From Gentiana macrophylla (lineage: Eukaryota > Streptophyta > Magnoliopsida > Gentianales > Gentianaceae), in NCBI GenBank assembly GCA_026214975.1, contig CM047808.1:67544583-67608582 (forward strand): a stretch of DNA of 64,000 nt, given 5' to 3'. The position numbers and the translations under genes are program-made. Within the stretch, counting starts at the first letter, position 1, and every line of letters starts with the position of its first letter. This document shows, in pieces, positions 35,601 through 46,422 of this stretch. The notes under the pieces are model-generated. The model was not told where the DNA came from and did no database searches. It saw only the letters and a program-made list of their open reading frames with translations.

Positions 35601-36576
35601 TAATCTAAGATGGCCTGCTCAAGATCTTCCTTAGCCCTAGTCGATCCTTCCTGGTCATGACGAATGGTCCTTTCATGCACTGCAGACAGAGCCTTCTTGG
35701 TTTTGTCAAAAATATTCCCAAATACCGTACGATTCCATTCAGTTAATTTATAACCCAGTTTCTTGAGTTTCCTAAGAAGAAGACGCATGCCCTGACCTTC
35801 TTCATGTTCTTCCCAAACAGACTTCACAAAGTCCAAGAACGTGGGATCCTCAGTCCAGACATTAATAAAACGAAAGGCGGATTTACTCGGACTCTTCGAA
35901 CCACACAAAGTCAAGAGAGGGCAGTGATCAGAGTGAATCCGGGGCAGGTGGGACACTTTAGTGACGTCATATTGTTCCATCCACTGCACATTAAAGAAGA
36001 CTCTATCCAACCGTTGCCAAGTATTACTTCTGTACCAAGTAAATTGAGAGCCTTCAAAGGGAGCTTCAGTTAAATTCGATATATGAACACATTCATTGAA
36101 GTCATGCATGTCGTTGAGCTTAGGAGGGCGGCCCTCTTTCCTTTAACAACCATGCGGATAATGTTAAAATCACCTCCAAGAATCCAAGGTGTAGAGTTAT
36201 TATGGGCCCGTTCCTGTATCGCTTGCCACAACACAGCTCTAGGGTGACGACTGTGTTTTGCATAAATTCCAGAGACACACAATTGATCCCCATTCTGATC
36301 AGTAACATCTGCCCGTACATCTCGATCGCAATCGGTAGAGCAGAGCGAGCACCCACCCCGACCACATGAACCAAATTTTCCCTCGCAAAACAGATTGAGC
36401 AAAATCAAATCCCAGTTTAAGACGAATACTTTTAATGAACTTTGCACTACAGAGAGGTTCAATAATTATAAGTAACTTAACCTTATTCAATCTGCAAATG
36501 TTTTTAATGCAATTCGAGTTTTATCATTGCCAACACCACGCACATTCCAAAAAACAATATTTATGGGACTAAACAT
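32650..36576 (-). pseudogene. LINE ORF2: endonuclease, reverse transcriptase, RNase H-like
   Basis: ORF2 nicks target DNA and reverse transcribes the LINE RNA. It starts at ATG 36576, with FWNVRGVGNDKTRIALK soon after. This is the usual plant LINE start. The endonuclease shows WILGGDFNIIR (about 36.15 kb) and IHSDHCPL (about 35.9 kb). RT begins in 35079-35303 (SAAGPDGYTSHFFK). The long frame 33420-35000 (526 residues) carries QTGFVPGRCITDNILLAQE, LDMEKAYDRMNW, GVKQGDPLSPALF and the catalytic FADDT. A zf-RVT region follows (CFACPHGEDLRHIF), then an RNase H-like LNVDGE near 33.0 kb. At least five frame changes interrupt it. The RT core itself is remarkably clean. Confidence 0.9.
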
Positions 36577-38095
36577 CGGAAGAGCGTAAGTGATAAGTTT
36601 GAGAAGTTACCGGCTCAGGTGGTATAATCGATTGCTTTCCTTTTTTCCTCCCTTTTTTCTTCCCAGAGTTGTTGGAAGTGCCAGGAATATTGGAAGCCAC
36701 ATCTCCTCTGTCACTATTGTCTTCCATAGCCACTGTAGGACCCACTGTCGGGTTTTCAAGGGTAGTGATCCCCTCGGCCAAAGGAAGGTCTTGTGGAGCC
36801 AAAGAGTCATCAACTACCTCGGCATGCCCAATGTTGTCTTCCATCGTTCCCATAAGTGTATCAATACCAGAGTTAGCCAACCTTTGGTTTAATGTGGCAT
36901 GAAAGTCTATCAATTCCGATAGCACATTAGGCTGGCCAGTACCATATCCAGCTGATTTCGGCCTATTCTCTACTTGGCGTGTTCTGTCTTCTTTCATAAA
37001 GGAGTGGTGCGTAGTTTCCACAAGATCTTCCTCAGTAAGCGATTGCAGCACTTGAAAGGAATTATACCGTCCCACGGGATGTATAGTCCGAGGACTGGTG
37101 GGTGGAGTGGGAGCAGGACTCACTGTAATAGGGCCAGAGTTGGGTGGCACATCACCCTCACTATTGAGATTTGGACCATCAATCCGTGATGTACCATTAC
37201 GCTTGACCCGATAAACTTGTTGAGGTTTGCATCATGCGAGTAGGACCACTATTTCCCTCCCCATTTAACGTCGACGGCCCAGCATTGAACTGCGAAGAGT
37301 TCTGTGATGTATTAGGATTGGATTTCCTGCGTGAACTCTCTGATGGTGGATTCTTCCTCAAGCATTTGTCCTCAGAGTGACCAATCCTATGGCAAAAGTG
37401 CAATAATCGGCCAATATTCAAAGATGAACCTCCTGCCAAAGTCCCTTATGAACATCTTCCCTAACGGTTTCGAGTGCAGTGGGGGTTTTGGATATCCACT
37501 TCAACCAAAGCCCGCGCAATGGATGGTCGTCTCATATCGCGGCGATGCCGCATCCGTCTGACGGTCTACCAATAAGTCCGCCAATCTTGCTCACATATTT
37601 AGGGTTAAAATAAGGCAATGGCGATCAGAAATTCAAACCATATAGGCACCAAAGAGCGATCCGCATTGCGGTGAAAATCAACCGTCCATTTAGAAAATTC
37701 AAACCTGTTAGGACCCATATTCCATTCTCTGCGAGTAAAGAGGCGATTGTAATCCTCTTGACAGCCAGGGTGGACTAAGACATGCTTGGCATCCAGAAGA
37801 CCAATTTTACAATGGGCTCTTAAATCTAACCGAATGAAAAACTTACGGATATCGTCAATTCGAGGCCGATAATCTGGGAAACGTGCCACCAACGCATTTT
37901 CAAAAGGGCGGGCAAGGACTTCAAGCCCGCTCTCGAAACAAAAAAGGCCGGCTCACCCTTACACGTACCATAGGTGCCAAAGTCAGGAATATCAACCTTG
38001 TTACTTCCAGCCACAGCTGCATACGACTTTGGAGGCTTCAACGCGTCTTCGTTCTGGGGCACAGCCACAGGCAGGATGCCCGGTGGGTCCGCCAT
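36569..38095 (-). pseudogene. LINE ORF1: nucleic-acid-binding protein with DUF4283-like domain
   Basis: ORF1 coats the LINE RNA. It starts at ATG 38095 (MADPPGILPVAVPQ) and reaches KPPKSYAAVAG. A frameshift follows, after which 37605-37892 reads a DUF4283-like fold (FFIRLDLRAHCKIGLLD and REWNMG..FEFSKWTVDFH). A further frame holds GRLLHFCHRIGHSEDKC, a CCHC box whose first Cys is Leu. The C-terminal 193 residues (36569-37150) are Pro/Ser/Thr-rich with a basic GKKKGRKKGKQ tract. The stop TAG overlaps the ORF2 start in ATGTTTAG (36576-36569). Confidence 0.85.
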
Positions 38096-38433
38096 TCAAC
38101 TTGCTGAACAAGAAACGCCAAAGATGAGCAGTAGGTCGAAAGCAGTGTCGACTCGGGTTGCTGAGGGGGAGTGGCTGAGCCTCAACCGAACCCCAGGCCA
38201 GGAAAAGTACCTCCGAGAAACTCTAATAGAAACGAGAATAGGCAGGACAGCACCGGTTGGCCGGAGAAACCAGAAAGTTGGCCGATCGTGGGAGACAAGC
38301 CCTAAAACGGGAACCCTAGAAACAGCAGCCAGAGGGGTCGGTGAGAGAAGAAGAGCTTGAGCAGCAGCCAGAAAAAGAGTGAACAGAGAGTGATCGGATG
38401 CCGGAGAAGCTTACGGTCGCCGAAAAATTCCAT
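38096..38433 (-). other. LINE 5' leader
   Basis: GC-rich leader upstream of ORF1, ending with ATGGAATTTTTCGGCGACCG at the extreme 5' end. Its presence argues that the copy is full length rather than 5' truncated. Confidence 0.6.
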
Positions 38434-38847
38434 GGTCAGATTATATGAATTTGAATCCTTGTAGCTGTTAGTGGTCCTACTTTCTTGCTTGTACGTTACT
38501 GTCAAAACTGATAGATTATCCTCCAATCATATCGTTTGTACTGTAATGGTTGAATTCTTCTTCAATTTTACTTAACCAACAGTTCCATAACTAATTCATT
38601 GAGAATATTGTCAGCTCTCAGTTCTTAAGAGCTTTAACTGAGTTTTTACTCTTCTTCAAGAACTCAGTACTCTTCCTTTCATCTGATTATAATTGATCTA
38701 ATCAGAGTACACCATTTTTAAATCAAACAGCAAAGAAATCATTGTTCTTATGTGTCTTAGCTCTACATATAGGATCTACATAGTCAGTTCAGGTTATCAC
38801 AGACTTGCCTGAAGTCTAACTTACATAGTCTCGACTTAGTCTTCATA

Positions 38848-38957
38848 AACTGAGTTTGAACCCTGAGTTCTTCAGTCTTCAATAACTGAGTTTGAACCCT
38901 CATTTCTTCAGTCTTCAATAACTGAGTTTTAACCCTCAGTTCTTCAATCTTCAAAGT
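38848..38957. repeat. Three 36-base dyad units (E1 5' LTR)
   Basis: This is the counterpart of 25085-25193. AACTGAGTTTGAACCCT.AGTT-type units are repeated three times. Confidence 0.85.
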
Positions 38958-39270
38958 AATTCAGCTAAGTCTGTTCCCTCAGCGAACTTACCTATTACAG
39001 ATCTTCTTTGATGCGCTTAGTTTTCCAGTTTCTTATAGAATCTCAGTTTAACTAACTTCCACTTTCTCATTTTCTCAATTCACAAACTAGAACTATTACA
39101 ATGCTTGTCTGATTTAACTTATACAAATATCAGACTCTAATAAATCCTATACATTGACATCTTTTTTCTTTGCACTATAACCGCTAGTTATGACACTTCA
39201 TCAATGGGGTCTAAAGCAATAACTGAATAAGTGATGAATCATCATCAAAACGTAAATTTTATTTCCAACA

Positions 39271-39809
39271 CTTTGTTACATCGGCACTCAAGGGCACAAC
39301 ACAAGGAGCTACCCACCATGAGGTATCATTTGCAACCTATCTGTGGATCACACTGATACCCACGGGTTAAGACCCGATAGTGCACACGTTCGGTGAAGTC
39401 CCCCTACCATTTAGCCGTTCATAGGCCAGCAGAGTTATTCACTTTATCTGACCGCCCACACATCATGATACATCCAAGTGCCTTACCAAGAATGTTATGA
39501 TGTTTAGTCTTTTCACTACACACGTACGTTTATTATTAATTGTTAACTAGCCACCAAAATATTTTCAAGTAAGCTCCCTCACCTTTACTACTCTCTTTCC
39601 TAGAACACTAGACACAGACAAGGCCTAGCACATACACTGACATTGATGAATACTAATTCATCAAAGCACAAGCCAATCCTACTCTTCCGACGGTCCCGAA
39701 CTTCAACCCCATTGAAGAGTACATTTGGTGCCGGAACTAAACGCATCAGAAACTTAATCAGGGCTTGTTCAAGTTCATTTAATGTTATTAGATCAAGGAT
39801 TAACATTTA
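39271..39809. repeat. Gypsy-type LTR, second part (between E1 and E2)
   Basis: It continues the LTR that began at 23134, after the CTTTG duplication, and runs to ATTTA where E2 begins. It contains CACGGGTTAAGACCCG, an inverted repeat, near 39.36 kb. The outer end of this LTR is not seen, because E2 and what follows replace it. Confidence 0.55.
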
Positions 39810-41223
39810 TGTTGGTCCCAAAGAAGGGTAAAACTATAGTCAGAGGGGGGGCGGGTGAATGACTATAGTGGAGTTTCAAAAACTTTTCTTGTATTTAAAA
39901 GTTCTTGGGCAGCGGATAAGTCCCTTCTTACTATGTTGTTTCAAAGTAGTTTGGACAATCACAGATATAGATTATAATTTAGGCAATTTAAATGAATGCA
40001 GTAAAGTAGATTGCAGAAAGTAAATTGACACATGGCTTATAGTGGTTCAGGGTGGTGTAATCCCTTAATCCACTCTTCTCCTGTGATGATTGGAGGAGTT
40101 CACTATTGTTTTAACAGATACAATAGTATGATTGTCCTTGACTTCCCAAGCTTCACAATCTACAAGACTATCACTACTTGACTGCAACAGCTTCAGTGAT
40201 TCAGTCTCTTTCACTGCTCCATGAGATCAAATCCTTCAGCAGCTATCACAAGTACAACTCCTTCTCAGATGACTTCTGACTCAGTTGCTTCAGTTTATTG
40301 TGAATGAGATTCACGAACTTGATTGATCAATCTCAGTGCTGAATATAAAATTGTAGTTCTGATGTCTGAGTGGATCTGTAGATAAAACCTTGTAAGTTTA
40401 GAGAGAAGGATTTTCAAAGTGACAGAGTTTCTGCTTATTTTTCTTTTTCTAATCGTTGTTTTTATCTGTCTGTCAATGCCTTCTATTTATAGCCTTGAGT
40501 ATCCTTGATTTGAAATTCCGTCCGTTGGCTATATTTATGAGGGGAATAATCCTTTATTTTTATTCTTGATTCCCCCTTAATTATATTCTCCTTGATTTCA
40601 GTGATCGGATTTTTTCTTCAAAAGTATAGCAGAAAATCCATACTTGATTGATCCTCTATTGATTGTGCATTAAATGCATGATCCTCTGAATCTTCATCAT
40701 ATTTCAATTCTGTTTTGATAAGGATTACTTCGCCATTCTTTGAATGGTCGAGTGATCCATCTGACTTTTCCGTTTAGATCTTCCTTCATGTTTTTGCCTT
40801 CACTTTGCCGAAAGTCAGTTTACTCTGCCGATTCACTTGTTTCCTTCATCGCTTGCTTTAAGGAGAATCTTTGTAATTCACCGATCATTGATTTGGGTGA
40901 GATCGATTGTACACCATATTTGAACATTGAATTTCATCAATTGAAACATACGTAGACTTATCCAAGGTCATCACAAACTTCCTTGGTTATAAGTCATACC
41001 ATTAAGTCTTCACTGCTTTTCTGCTGGTGCTTGGCTGGCTTCACTCTGCCGAATGTCTGTTTTACTTTTCCATCCTACCAACTAGTACAATACTTATCTG
41101 ACATAACTTATACAATATGTCAGACTCTAAGTAAGGACTTATACAGAGAATTCTAACTTATTTCAGGCTTGCTATAACAGCTCGTATGGCCATCATCAAA
41201 ACATAATAAAAATGTTCCTAACA
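39810..41223 (-). repeat. E2 3' LTR
   Basis: This 1414-base LTR reads TGTTGGTCCCAAAG...TTCCTAACA on the plus strand. Left flank is ATTTA. A G-rich run plus GTGAATGACTATAG is near the left edge. A minus-strand TATA (CTATAAATAGAAGG) is at about 40484-40497. ACTTTGCCGAAAGTC and related words recur upstream of it. Confidence 0.9.
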
Positions 41224-41245
41224 ATTTCCCCCTTTTTGATGATGC
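41224..41245 (-). other. Polypurine tract of E2
   Basis: The minus strand reads CATCAAAAAGGGGGAAAT directly before the 3' LTR start TGTTAGGAAC. Confidence 0.85.
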
Positions 41246-41382
41246 CAAAACCCTCATAAGCCTGAACAAAAGTAAGCCAATTTTTCATAATAATCAACAG
41301 AACAAAAATTCAACAATTTTATTCATCCATTCAAGGGTAATAAGTTCAAAAATTTATTCAAGTGTTACAAACTACATTTTGC

Positions 41383-42074
41383 TTAATTCAGCCTTGTACC
41401 TTTCGAACTTTGTAGTTTGAACCTCTTCAATGTCATTCCAATCAATTTCTGGAAACTTCCACTTCCAGTATGCCATAGCACTGTATTCTGATACTCCCTT
41501 GAATACTTTCTTGGAAAGAGTCTGTTGAAATCTGGCATGGTCTCATTTGCCCTAGGTTCTCCAAAGTACTTCTCAAGTCTCTCCCTAGCTTCAGCGATAT
41601 GTGAGTCAGCAAATTTGAGACTTTTGTAGAGACTCCACTGCTCCTGTTTGTCAATTCTACCCATAGGGTTGATGAATTTTGCCATATAGTTCAAGTCTTC
41701 TTGTTGTTCCGTCGGCAAGTCTTCTGGTCCTTTTGCTGAAAGTGGTATGGCTGAACTTGGTTTGCTGTTGGATTATTTTAGAAGTGCAAACTCTCTCTTG
41801 ACATCATTGTAGAGTTTGGCCATATCAGTTCTCATCCTTTCATCCTGATAGCTTTGCCAATCAGCCCATGCATCATCTTGTGAGAGATGAGGATAAATTC
41901 CTTCCTGTACTTTGAAAAATTCTCTTGCATGGTCCAATACATCTGCTTCATATTCTGCTTTGCTTTTGTGACCGATTATGCGTTACGTGCCCACCAGTGT
42001 ATCTGAGTCTGCTTTGCTACCTCTGCTTTGGTGTTTCCTCTGGTATTTTATCCATCACAGTTGTTGCGAAGAGA
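41383..42074 (-). pseudogene. E2 extra ORF, C-terminal part
   Basis: Readable minus-strand segments are AEYEADVLDHAREFFK, DAWADWQSYQDERMRTDMAK and a C-terminal part that includes YWKWKFPE (near 41.47 kb), followed by DWNDIEEVQTTKFERYKAEL. The frame changes between 41440 and 41520, so the 111-residue frame at 41383-41718 is only partly the true one. The YWKWKFPE motif is shared with the E1 extra ORF. The rest of the protein lies beyond the plastid insertion at 42075. Confidence 0.6.
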
Positions 42075-42688
42075 CCTCTCTAATAATAAGTCTTGGACAG
42101 TTTATTTGTCAAAATGTGTGTATAGACAAAAGCGGACCGCACCTAAAATCCGGTCAAGTTATATTTGTTCAAGGTGATTACTGTAATAATACGATCAGCT
42201 AAGCCTTATTTGGCTACCCCAGAGCAACTGTTCATGGCCATTATGGGAAATTTTTACGAAGGAGACACATTAGTTACATTTATATATGAAAAATCGAGAT
42301 CGAGTTGATATAACGCAGGTCTTCCAAAAGTGGAACAGGTGTTAGAAATGCGTTCGATTGATTCAATATCGATAAATCTCGAAAAGAGGATTGAAGGTTG
42401 GAACGAATGTATAACAAGAATTCTTGGCATTCCTTGGGGATTCTTGGTTGGTCTTGAGCTAACTATAGTGCAAAGTCGTATCTCTTTAGTTAATAAGATC
42501 CAAAAGGTTTATCGATCCTGAGGGGTGCAGATTCATAATAGGCATGTAGAGATTGTTGTACGTCAAATAACATCAAAAGTGTTGGTTTGAGTAAGACGGA
42601 ATGTCTAACGTTTTCACCCGAGAACTAATTGGATTGTTGCGAGCCGAGCGAGTGGGGCGAGCTTTGGAAGAAACAATTTTTACCGATC
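42075..42688 (+). pseudogene. rpoC2: Nuclear plastid DNA fragment: internal part of rpoC2
   Basis: The plus strand encodes [31 protein letters not shown], a [17 protein letters not shown] segment, [20 protein letters not shown] and [39 protein letters not shown] and [18 protein letters not shown] follow. These are characteristic of the plastid RNA polymerase beta'' subunit. It is internal only, about 600 of roughly 4,100 bases of a normal rpoC2. Small indels and stops break the frame, so it is non-functional. On both sides the E2 extra ORF resumes on the opposite strand. This is therefore an organelle DNA insertion into E2, not a gene used by it. Borders are good to about 15 bases. Confidence 0.9.
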
Positions 42689-45105
42689 CATGCTAAGTCC
42701 GTGTTGACTTCCTGATCCTCTTGGTTGACTAGATCCTTGCCTTTGCTGTTTGCCGGATCTGTCTCTGTCATCATCTCTTCTTTGCATAGGAAGAGGAAAT
42801 CCAGTGCAGGGTTTGTTTAGGGCTCTTTCTCTTTCTTCTCTAGCCCTCCTTTGTTGTTCTTCTGCTTCATTTATGATCCTTATTTCTATGTCCCTTGCTC
42901 TCAGTTGTTCTTCAGTGTAGTTTGGGGGTCTAATAGTTGATCCTTCAGGCTTATCCTGATTTTCCCCCTTTTTGGCAGCATCATCCATCTGCTGGAGTAA
43001 GATGCTATTTGTTGCCTCTGCCGTTCCAATCAGAGAGTCCAGGTTTGATTCGATGGATGTGAATCTGTTATCATGACTAGTCAGTTTCTCAGTGACACTG
43101 TGGAATCTTGTTCCAAATGCCACTGCCATGGAGTCATTTTCTTGAGAAATGTGTTGCTTGAGACCTGCAAGATTGTTTGTGATGTTAATGTTGAGTTGTC
43201 TCATCATTTCTCCTTGGCGTTGAACAACAATGTTCTGTGCCTCGATGTATTCAGCAATGGCCTCAAATTTTTGCTCAATAGAGTAGCTTTTGTCATTGAA
43301 TGCCGAGGTCATGGATCTAAGATGCATGGCTTGCTGCTCTAGTTCTTCTGCCAGTAGATCTGCTGTTTTTTCAAAGGTTTCATTTGAGATACCAGTGGCC
43401 AGCTGAGAGAGTTTGTGCCCGATGTCAGCTGGTTCTGGGTCTGTTTGTTGTCCTCTGTCTTGGTGTTGAGTTACATCTACATGGACATCCAAGTCTTCAA
43501 GAATTTGTTTAGATGTGTATGGTGGTGTGGCTTGAGCTGCTGTTCCCCCTTGCTCTGTGCTGGGGATTGTCTTGATGGTGTGGCGGCCCGACTAAGCCGA
43601 TATCCACTATGTTTATGCTGTCAGCCGGAGTTGCAGCAGATAGTGGTTGAGTGTTTGTCTTAGCTGGTGTTGTTGACTTGTGGGATGCATGTGGCTGTAG
43701 GAAGGTTCTTAGAAGAATGTCATCATCAATTGCATCCGGTGTAGGAGAAACCTCTACTCCTTGTTTGTCATGATAATCAGCATGATGGTCATCATTATCA
43801 TTGTCATCCTGATCATCTCCATCATCATGCTCAGTCTTATCATCATCATCTCTACCATATTCTGAGTCATCATTGTGGAGATTCATCAAGTACACCAACC
43901 AGAGTGGTAATTCCCAGAAAATTGAGGAGCCATGCTTCCTCAGCAAGCATGCGTTCCGAATCTCGAATCTGATTTCTGGAATCGCCTTCTTTCCATTCAA
44001 GATATTCTGCAATTCGATCATCAATATCGTTTGCAGACAATTGTGCTGGTTCTTCTAGAGATTCCTCAACATCTCCAGTGTCTCCTGTGATTTCCTCATT
44101 TAGAGGTTGTTCATCCTCACTTTCATTTTCTTCTGCATGTTGTTCTGCCTCAACATCAGTGTCCTCTTCTTCTTCTTCTTCGTCGATTAATTTTCCAAAG
44201 GCTGTCTTGTACAAATTGCGTTGAACCTTTTGTTTCTTTCTTTGACCGGAGGGATGAGTTGTTGTTTTCTTTCTCTTCCCTCCTCCTGCTTGTTTTTGCT
44301 GTTTAACATTGGTAAACATGACCTTAGACTCATGCAGTTTGTGAAGTTGTACAAAAGGGACCTTGAGACATTGCATCAGATAGTGTAACTGAATCCCATA
44401 TGACTTTTTCACCCAGAATTGTCCTATCTTCGTCTTTCCGTCTGTTGTTCCCTTATTGGCTGCTTTAACTTCACCTTGAATTTGTTCTTTGAGTCTTAAA
44501 AAGAAGTATTTTGCCCAATTGAACTCCAGATTGTTGTAGATGATTCCCATTAACCGCATTTTGATTTCTGTCATGGCATTATTTTCTCCCAACTTTCCTT
44601 CGATGGTTTTGCCAATTACGGCACTGAATTCACTGAATGGCTTCTTTAAAGCGGATCTAAGACAATTGACCTTCTTAGATCCTAGGTTTGCCTGTTTGGC
44701 GATGGTTACCCAGAAATCATCCAGGTTTTGTGGTACCAAGGTTACTTTTGCTTGACCCTTATTTGAAAGTTTAAGATGTTTTCAGATTACCTTTTCTGTA
44801 ATCACTATGTCTTTGCCGTTGACAGATGCAACAATCTTATCTTCTTCCCATTCGTCACCTTTTTCTGCAAGGAGCCCAGAAGAGACGTATTTTGTAGATT
44901 TCCAGAAAGAAATTAGACATTCATAGCAGACTTCGGTTACTGGGCGATTGAGAAAGGTTGATAATTTTAGGTTTTTGCATCTTGCTGCCAGTCGTTTTGC
45001 TTCTTCATCATCTCCACAAAGCTTTAAGTAGTGTTCTTCTTGGAAGAATGATCCATGTGTCGATTTTTCATACCCGATTTAGGTGGTTGAGGAGGATGAA
45101 GCCAT
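42689..45105 (-). pseudogene. E2 extra ORF, N-terminal and central part
   Basis: A start at 45105 (MASSSST) is followed by two in-frame stops. The sequence includes FFQEEHYLKLCGDDEEAKRL and WEEDKIVASVNGKDIVITEK, then the 289-residue frame 43870-44739. That frame holds a globular region (LDDFWVTIAKQANLGSKKVN and FSEFSAVIGKTIEGKLGENN), a basic GGGKRKKTT..GQRKKQK tract and an acidic EEEEEEDTDVEAEQ tract. After a frame change a His/Asp-rich linker follows. The last part, 42680-43492, is a 270-residue coiled-coil segment. The basic tract looks like a nuclear localisation signal. No membrane segment is seen, so an envelope role is not supported. The function is unknown. Confidence 0.7.
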
Positions 45106-45767
45106 TTTTGGAAGTTAAAAGAATTTTTTAGAGTGAAATGTGAATTTGCATAGGAATGTATGATATGCAAGGGAGTGTAAAAATTTCTGAAAATTTCTAA
45201 GTGTAGTTTATATAGGATGATTTGGGTAGTGTGAACGTGGTTTGAATGTTGAAGGATTTTATGACATAATGGCGTGATTTTGTATATGTAAATTGCGATA
45301 TTCGAGTGAAGTGGGGGAGTGGATTGAGGTAAGTAATGATAGAGCCCGGAAATCGAGGCGTTTGTAATTCGAAAAAAGTAATATAATTACCTCCATAATT
45401 ATAAATTGATCTCTACGTGTGTAATCATCTTCAGGATAATCTTCCATAACTCTATTATTCTCCACGTGTATAAAAGTTGATTATGTTCACACTTTAATTT
45501 ACACATGATTCCAATCTTTATTTTGGTGAAGTGCCTTGGCTGGCTATTTAGCCGGTGTAGTGACTTTTTCACTGAGCCGCTTTATTTGACTGTTCCTAAC
45601 AATCAGTTAAGTCACTTTGCTGGATACCAGTGCCTTACTTGCTACATCTCCTGTAATGGAAAAGGTTTGAACAGCTGAAGAAGTTACTTAGCCGATTACT
45701 CTAGTTAGCCACTCTTTTGTACTTAGTCGATTTCAATCATTCCTAACTCAGTTCTCAGCATGCTGAA
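45106..45767 (-). other. E2 spacer between RNase H and the extra ORF
   Basis: No frame with a motif is present. Words such as AGCCG, GTGACTTTTTCAC and TTGGCTGGCTATTTAGCCGG recur and give short inverted repeats around 45.54-45.7 kb. It may hold signals for expressing the extra ORF, but nothing proves this. Confidence 0.5.
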
Positions 45768-46422
45768 TCATTCATGACTAAGTGGTTTAGTGAAGATGTC
45801 AGCCAATTGATCTTCAGTGGGTATGTATTTTAGAATGACATCTCCTTTTTCAACAAGATCTCTGATAAAGTGATGTCTCACATCAATGTGTTTTGTTCTT
45901 GAATGCAACACTGGATTTTCAGGGATAGCTATTGCACTTGTGTTGTCACACATGATTAGAATTGTTTTCTCCTCCACTCCATAGTCCCTTAGTCATTGTC
46001 TAATCCAAAGTACTTGTGCACAACAAGCGCTCTTTGCTATATATTGCTCCTGCTTTGTTGATGTAGATATGGAGTTTTGCTTTTTGATAAACCATGAAAC
46101 TAGTCTGCTGCCTAGCATTTGACAAGTTCCAGATGTGCTTTTTCTATCTATTTTGCATCCAACATAGTCAGAGTCTAAATATGATATCAACTTGAATCCT
46201 CCATCTTTTGGATACCAAATTCCTACATTGATAGTGTTTTTCAAGTATTTGATTATTCTTTTGGCTGCTAGAAGATGTGATTCTTTTGGTTGAGCTTGAA
46301 ATCTTGCACACACTCCTACAGCAAATGCTATATCAGGTCTGCTTGCAGTTAAGTATAGTAGGGATCCAATGATTCCTCTATACATTTTCTGATCAACATC
46401 CTTTTGATCGGCCTTTTCTAAG
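45768..46422 (-). pseudogene. E2 RNase H (copia pol C-terminus)
   Basis: Copia RNase H motifs are in order. KMYRGIIGSLLYLTASRPDI leads, followed by AAKRIIKYLKNTINVGIWYP, LDSDYVGC.IDRKSTSG and GSRLVSWFIKKQNSI. After a frame break at about 45.98 kb come CDNTSAIAIPENPVLHSRTK and QLADIFTKPL. It degrades the RNA strand during reverse transcription. The link to RT is interrupted by the LTR at 46423-48034. The frame across 45977-45993 is also broken. Confidence 0.9.

Larger units (their letters stand above)
31773..38433 (-). mobile_element. Near full-length L1-type LINE in the E1 5' LTR
   Basis: This is a 6.66 kb minus-strand LINE. The 3' end is marked by T8 followed by an A/T-rich tail on the plus strand (31773-31790). 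It has ORF1 with a DUF4283-like domain and a CCHC-like box, then ORF2 with endonuclease, reverse transcriptase, zf-RVT and RNase H-like regions, and a 5' leader of about 330 bases (38096-38433). Frameshifts in both ORFs make it inactive. No target duplication is evident. Instead, a little of the LTR target is deleted at each side. Confidence 0.9.
23752..39270 (-). mobile_element. E1: non-autonomous Sirevirus-like Ty1/copia element carrying a LINE
   Basis: The element is bounded by CTTTG duplications. Its LTRs are 23752-25513 (3') and 30890-39270 (5', split by the LINE). A tRNA-Met-like primer site is at 30874-30887 and a polypurine tract at 25514. The interior is about 5.4 kb. It retains a gag-like tail, the short GPKQIWVPK motif found ahead of protease in its relative E2, and the long extra ORF. 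Integrase, RT and RNase H are missing. The layout is an internally deleted derivative of an E2-like element. Mobility would have needed enzymes supplied by a related copy. Confidence 0.85.
30890..39270 (-). repeat. E1 5' LTR, split by the LINE (30890-31772 and 38434-39270)
   Basis: The two parts together match the 3' LTR from TGTTGGTCCC to TTTCCAACA. The parts are similar enough to the 3' copy by eye to suggest a fairly recent insertion. About 25 bases before the LINE and about 11 after it (ATTTATCTAAC in the other LTR) are missing. Confidence 0.9.

Noticed and set aside
32335..36073. Numerous plus-strand frames opposite the LINE
   Set aside because: They are antisense shadows of ORF2, whose domains are unmistakable on the minus strand.
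41978..42202. A new small gene at this position
   Set aside because: Its C-terminal half is plastid rpoC2 sequence and the N-terminal half is the antisense of the E2 extra ORF.
43509..44024. His/Asp-rich frame as a metal-binding protein
   Set aside because: The D/H run is the low-complexity linker of the E2 extra ORF read after a frameshift.
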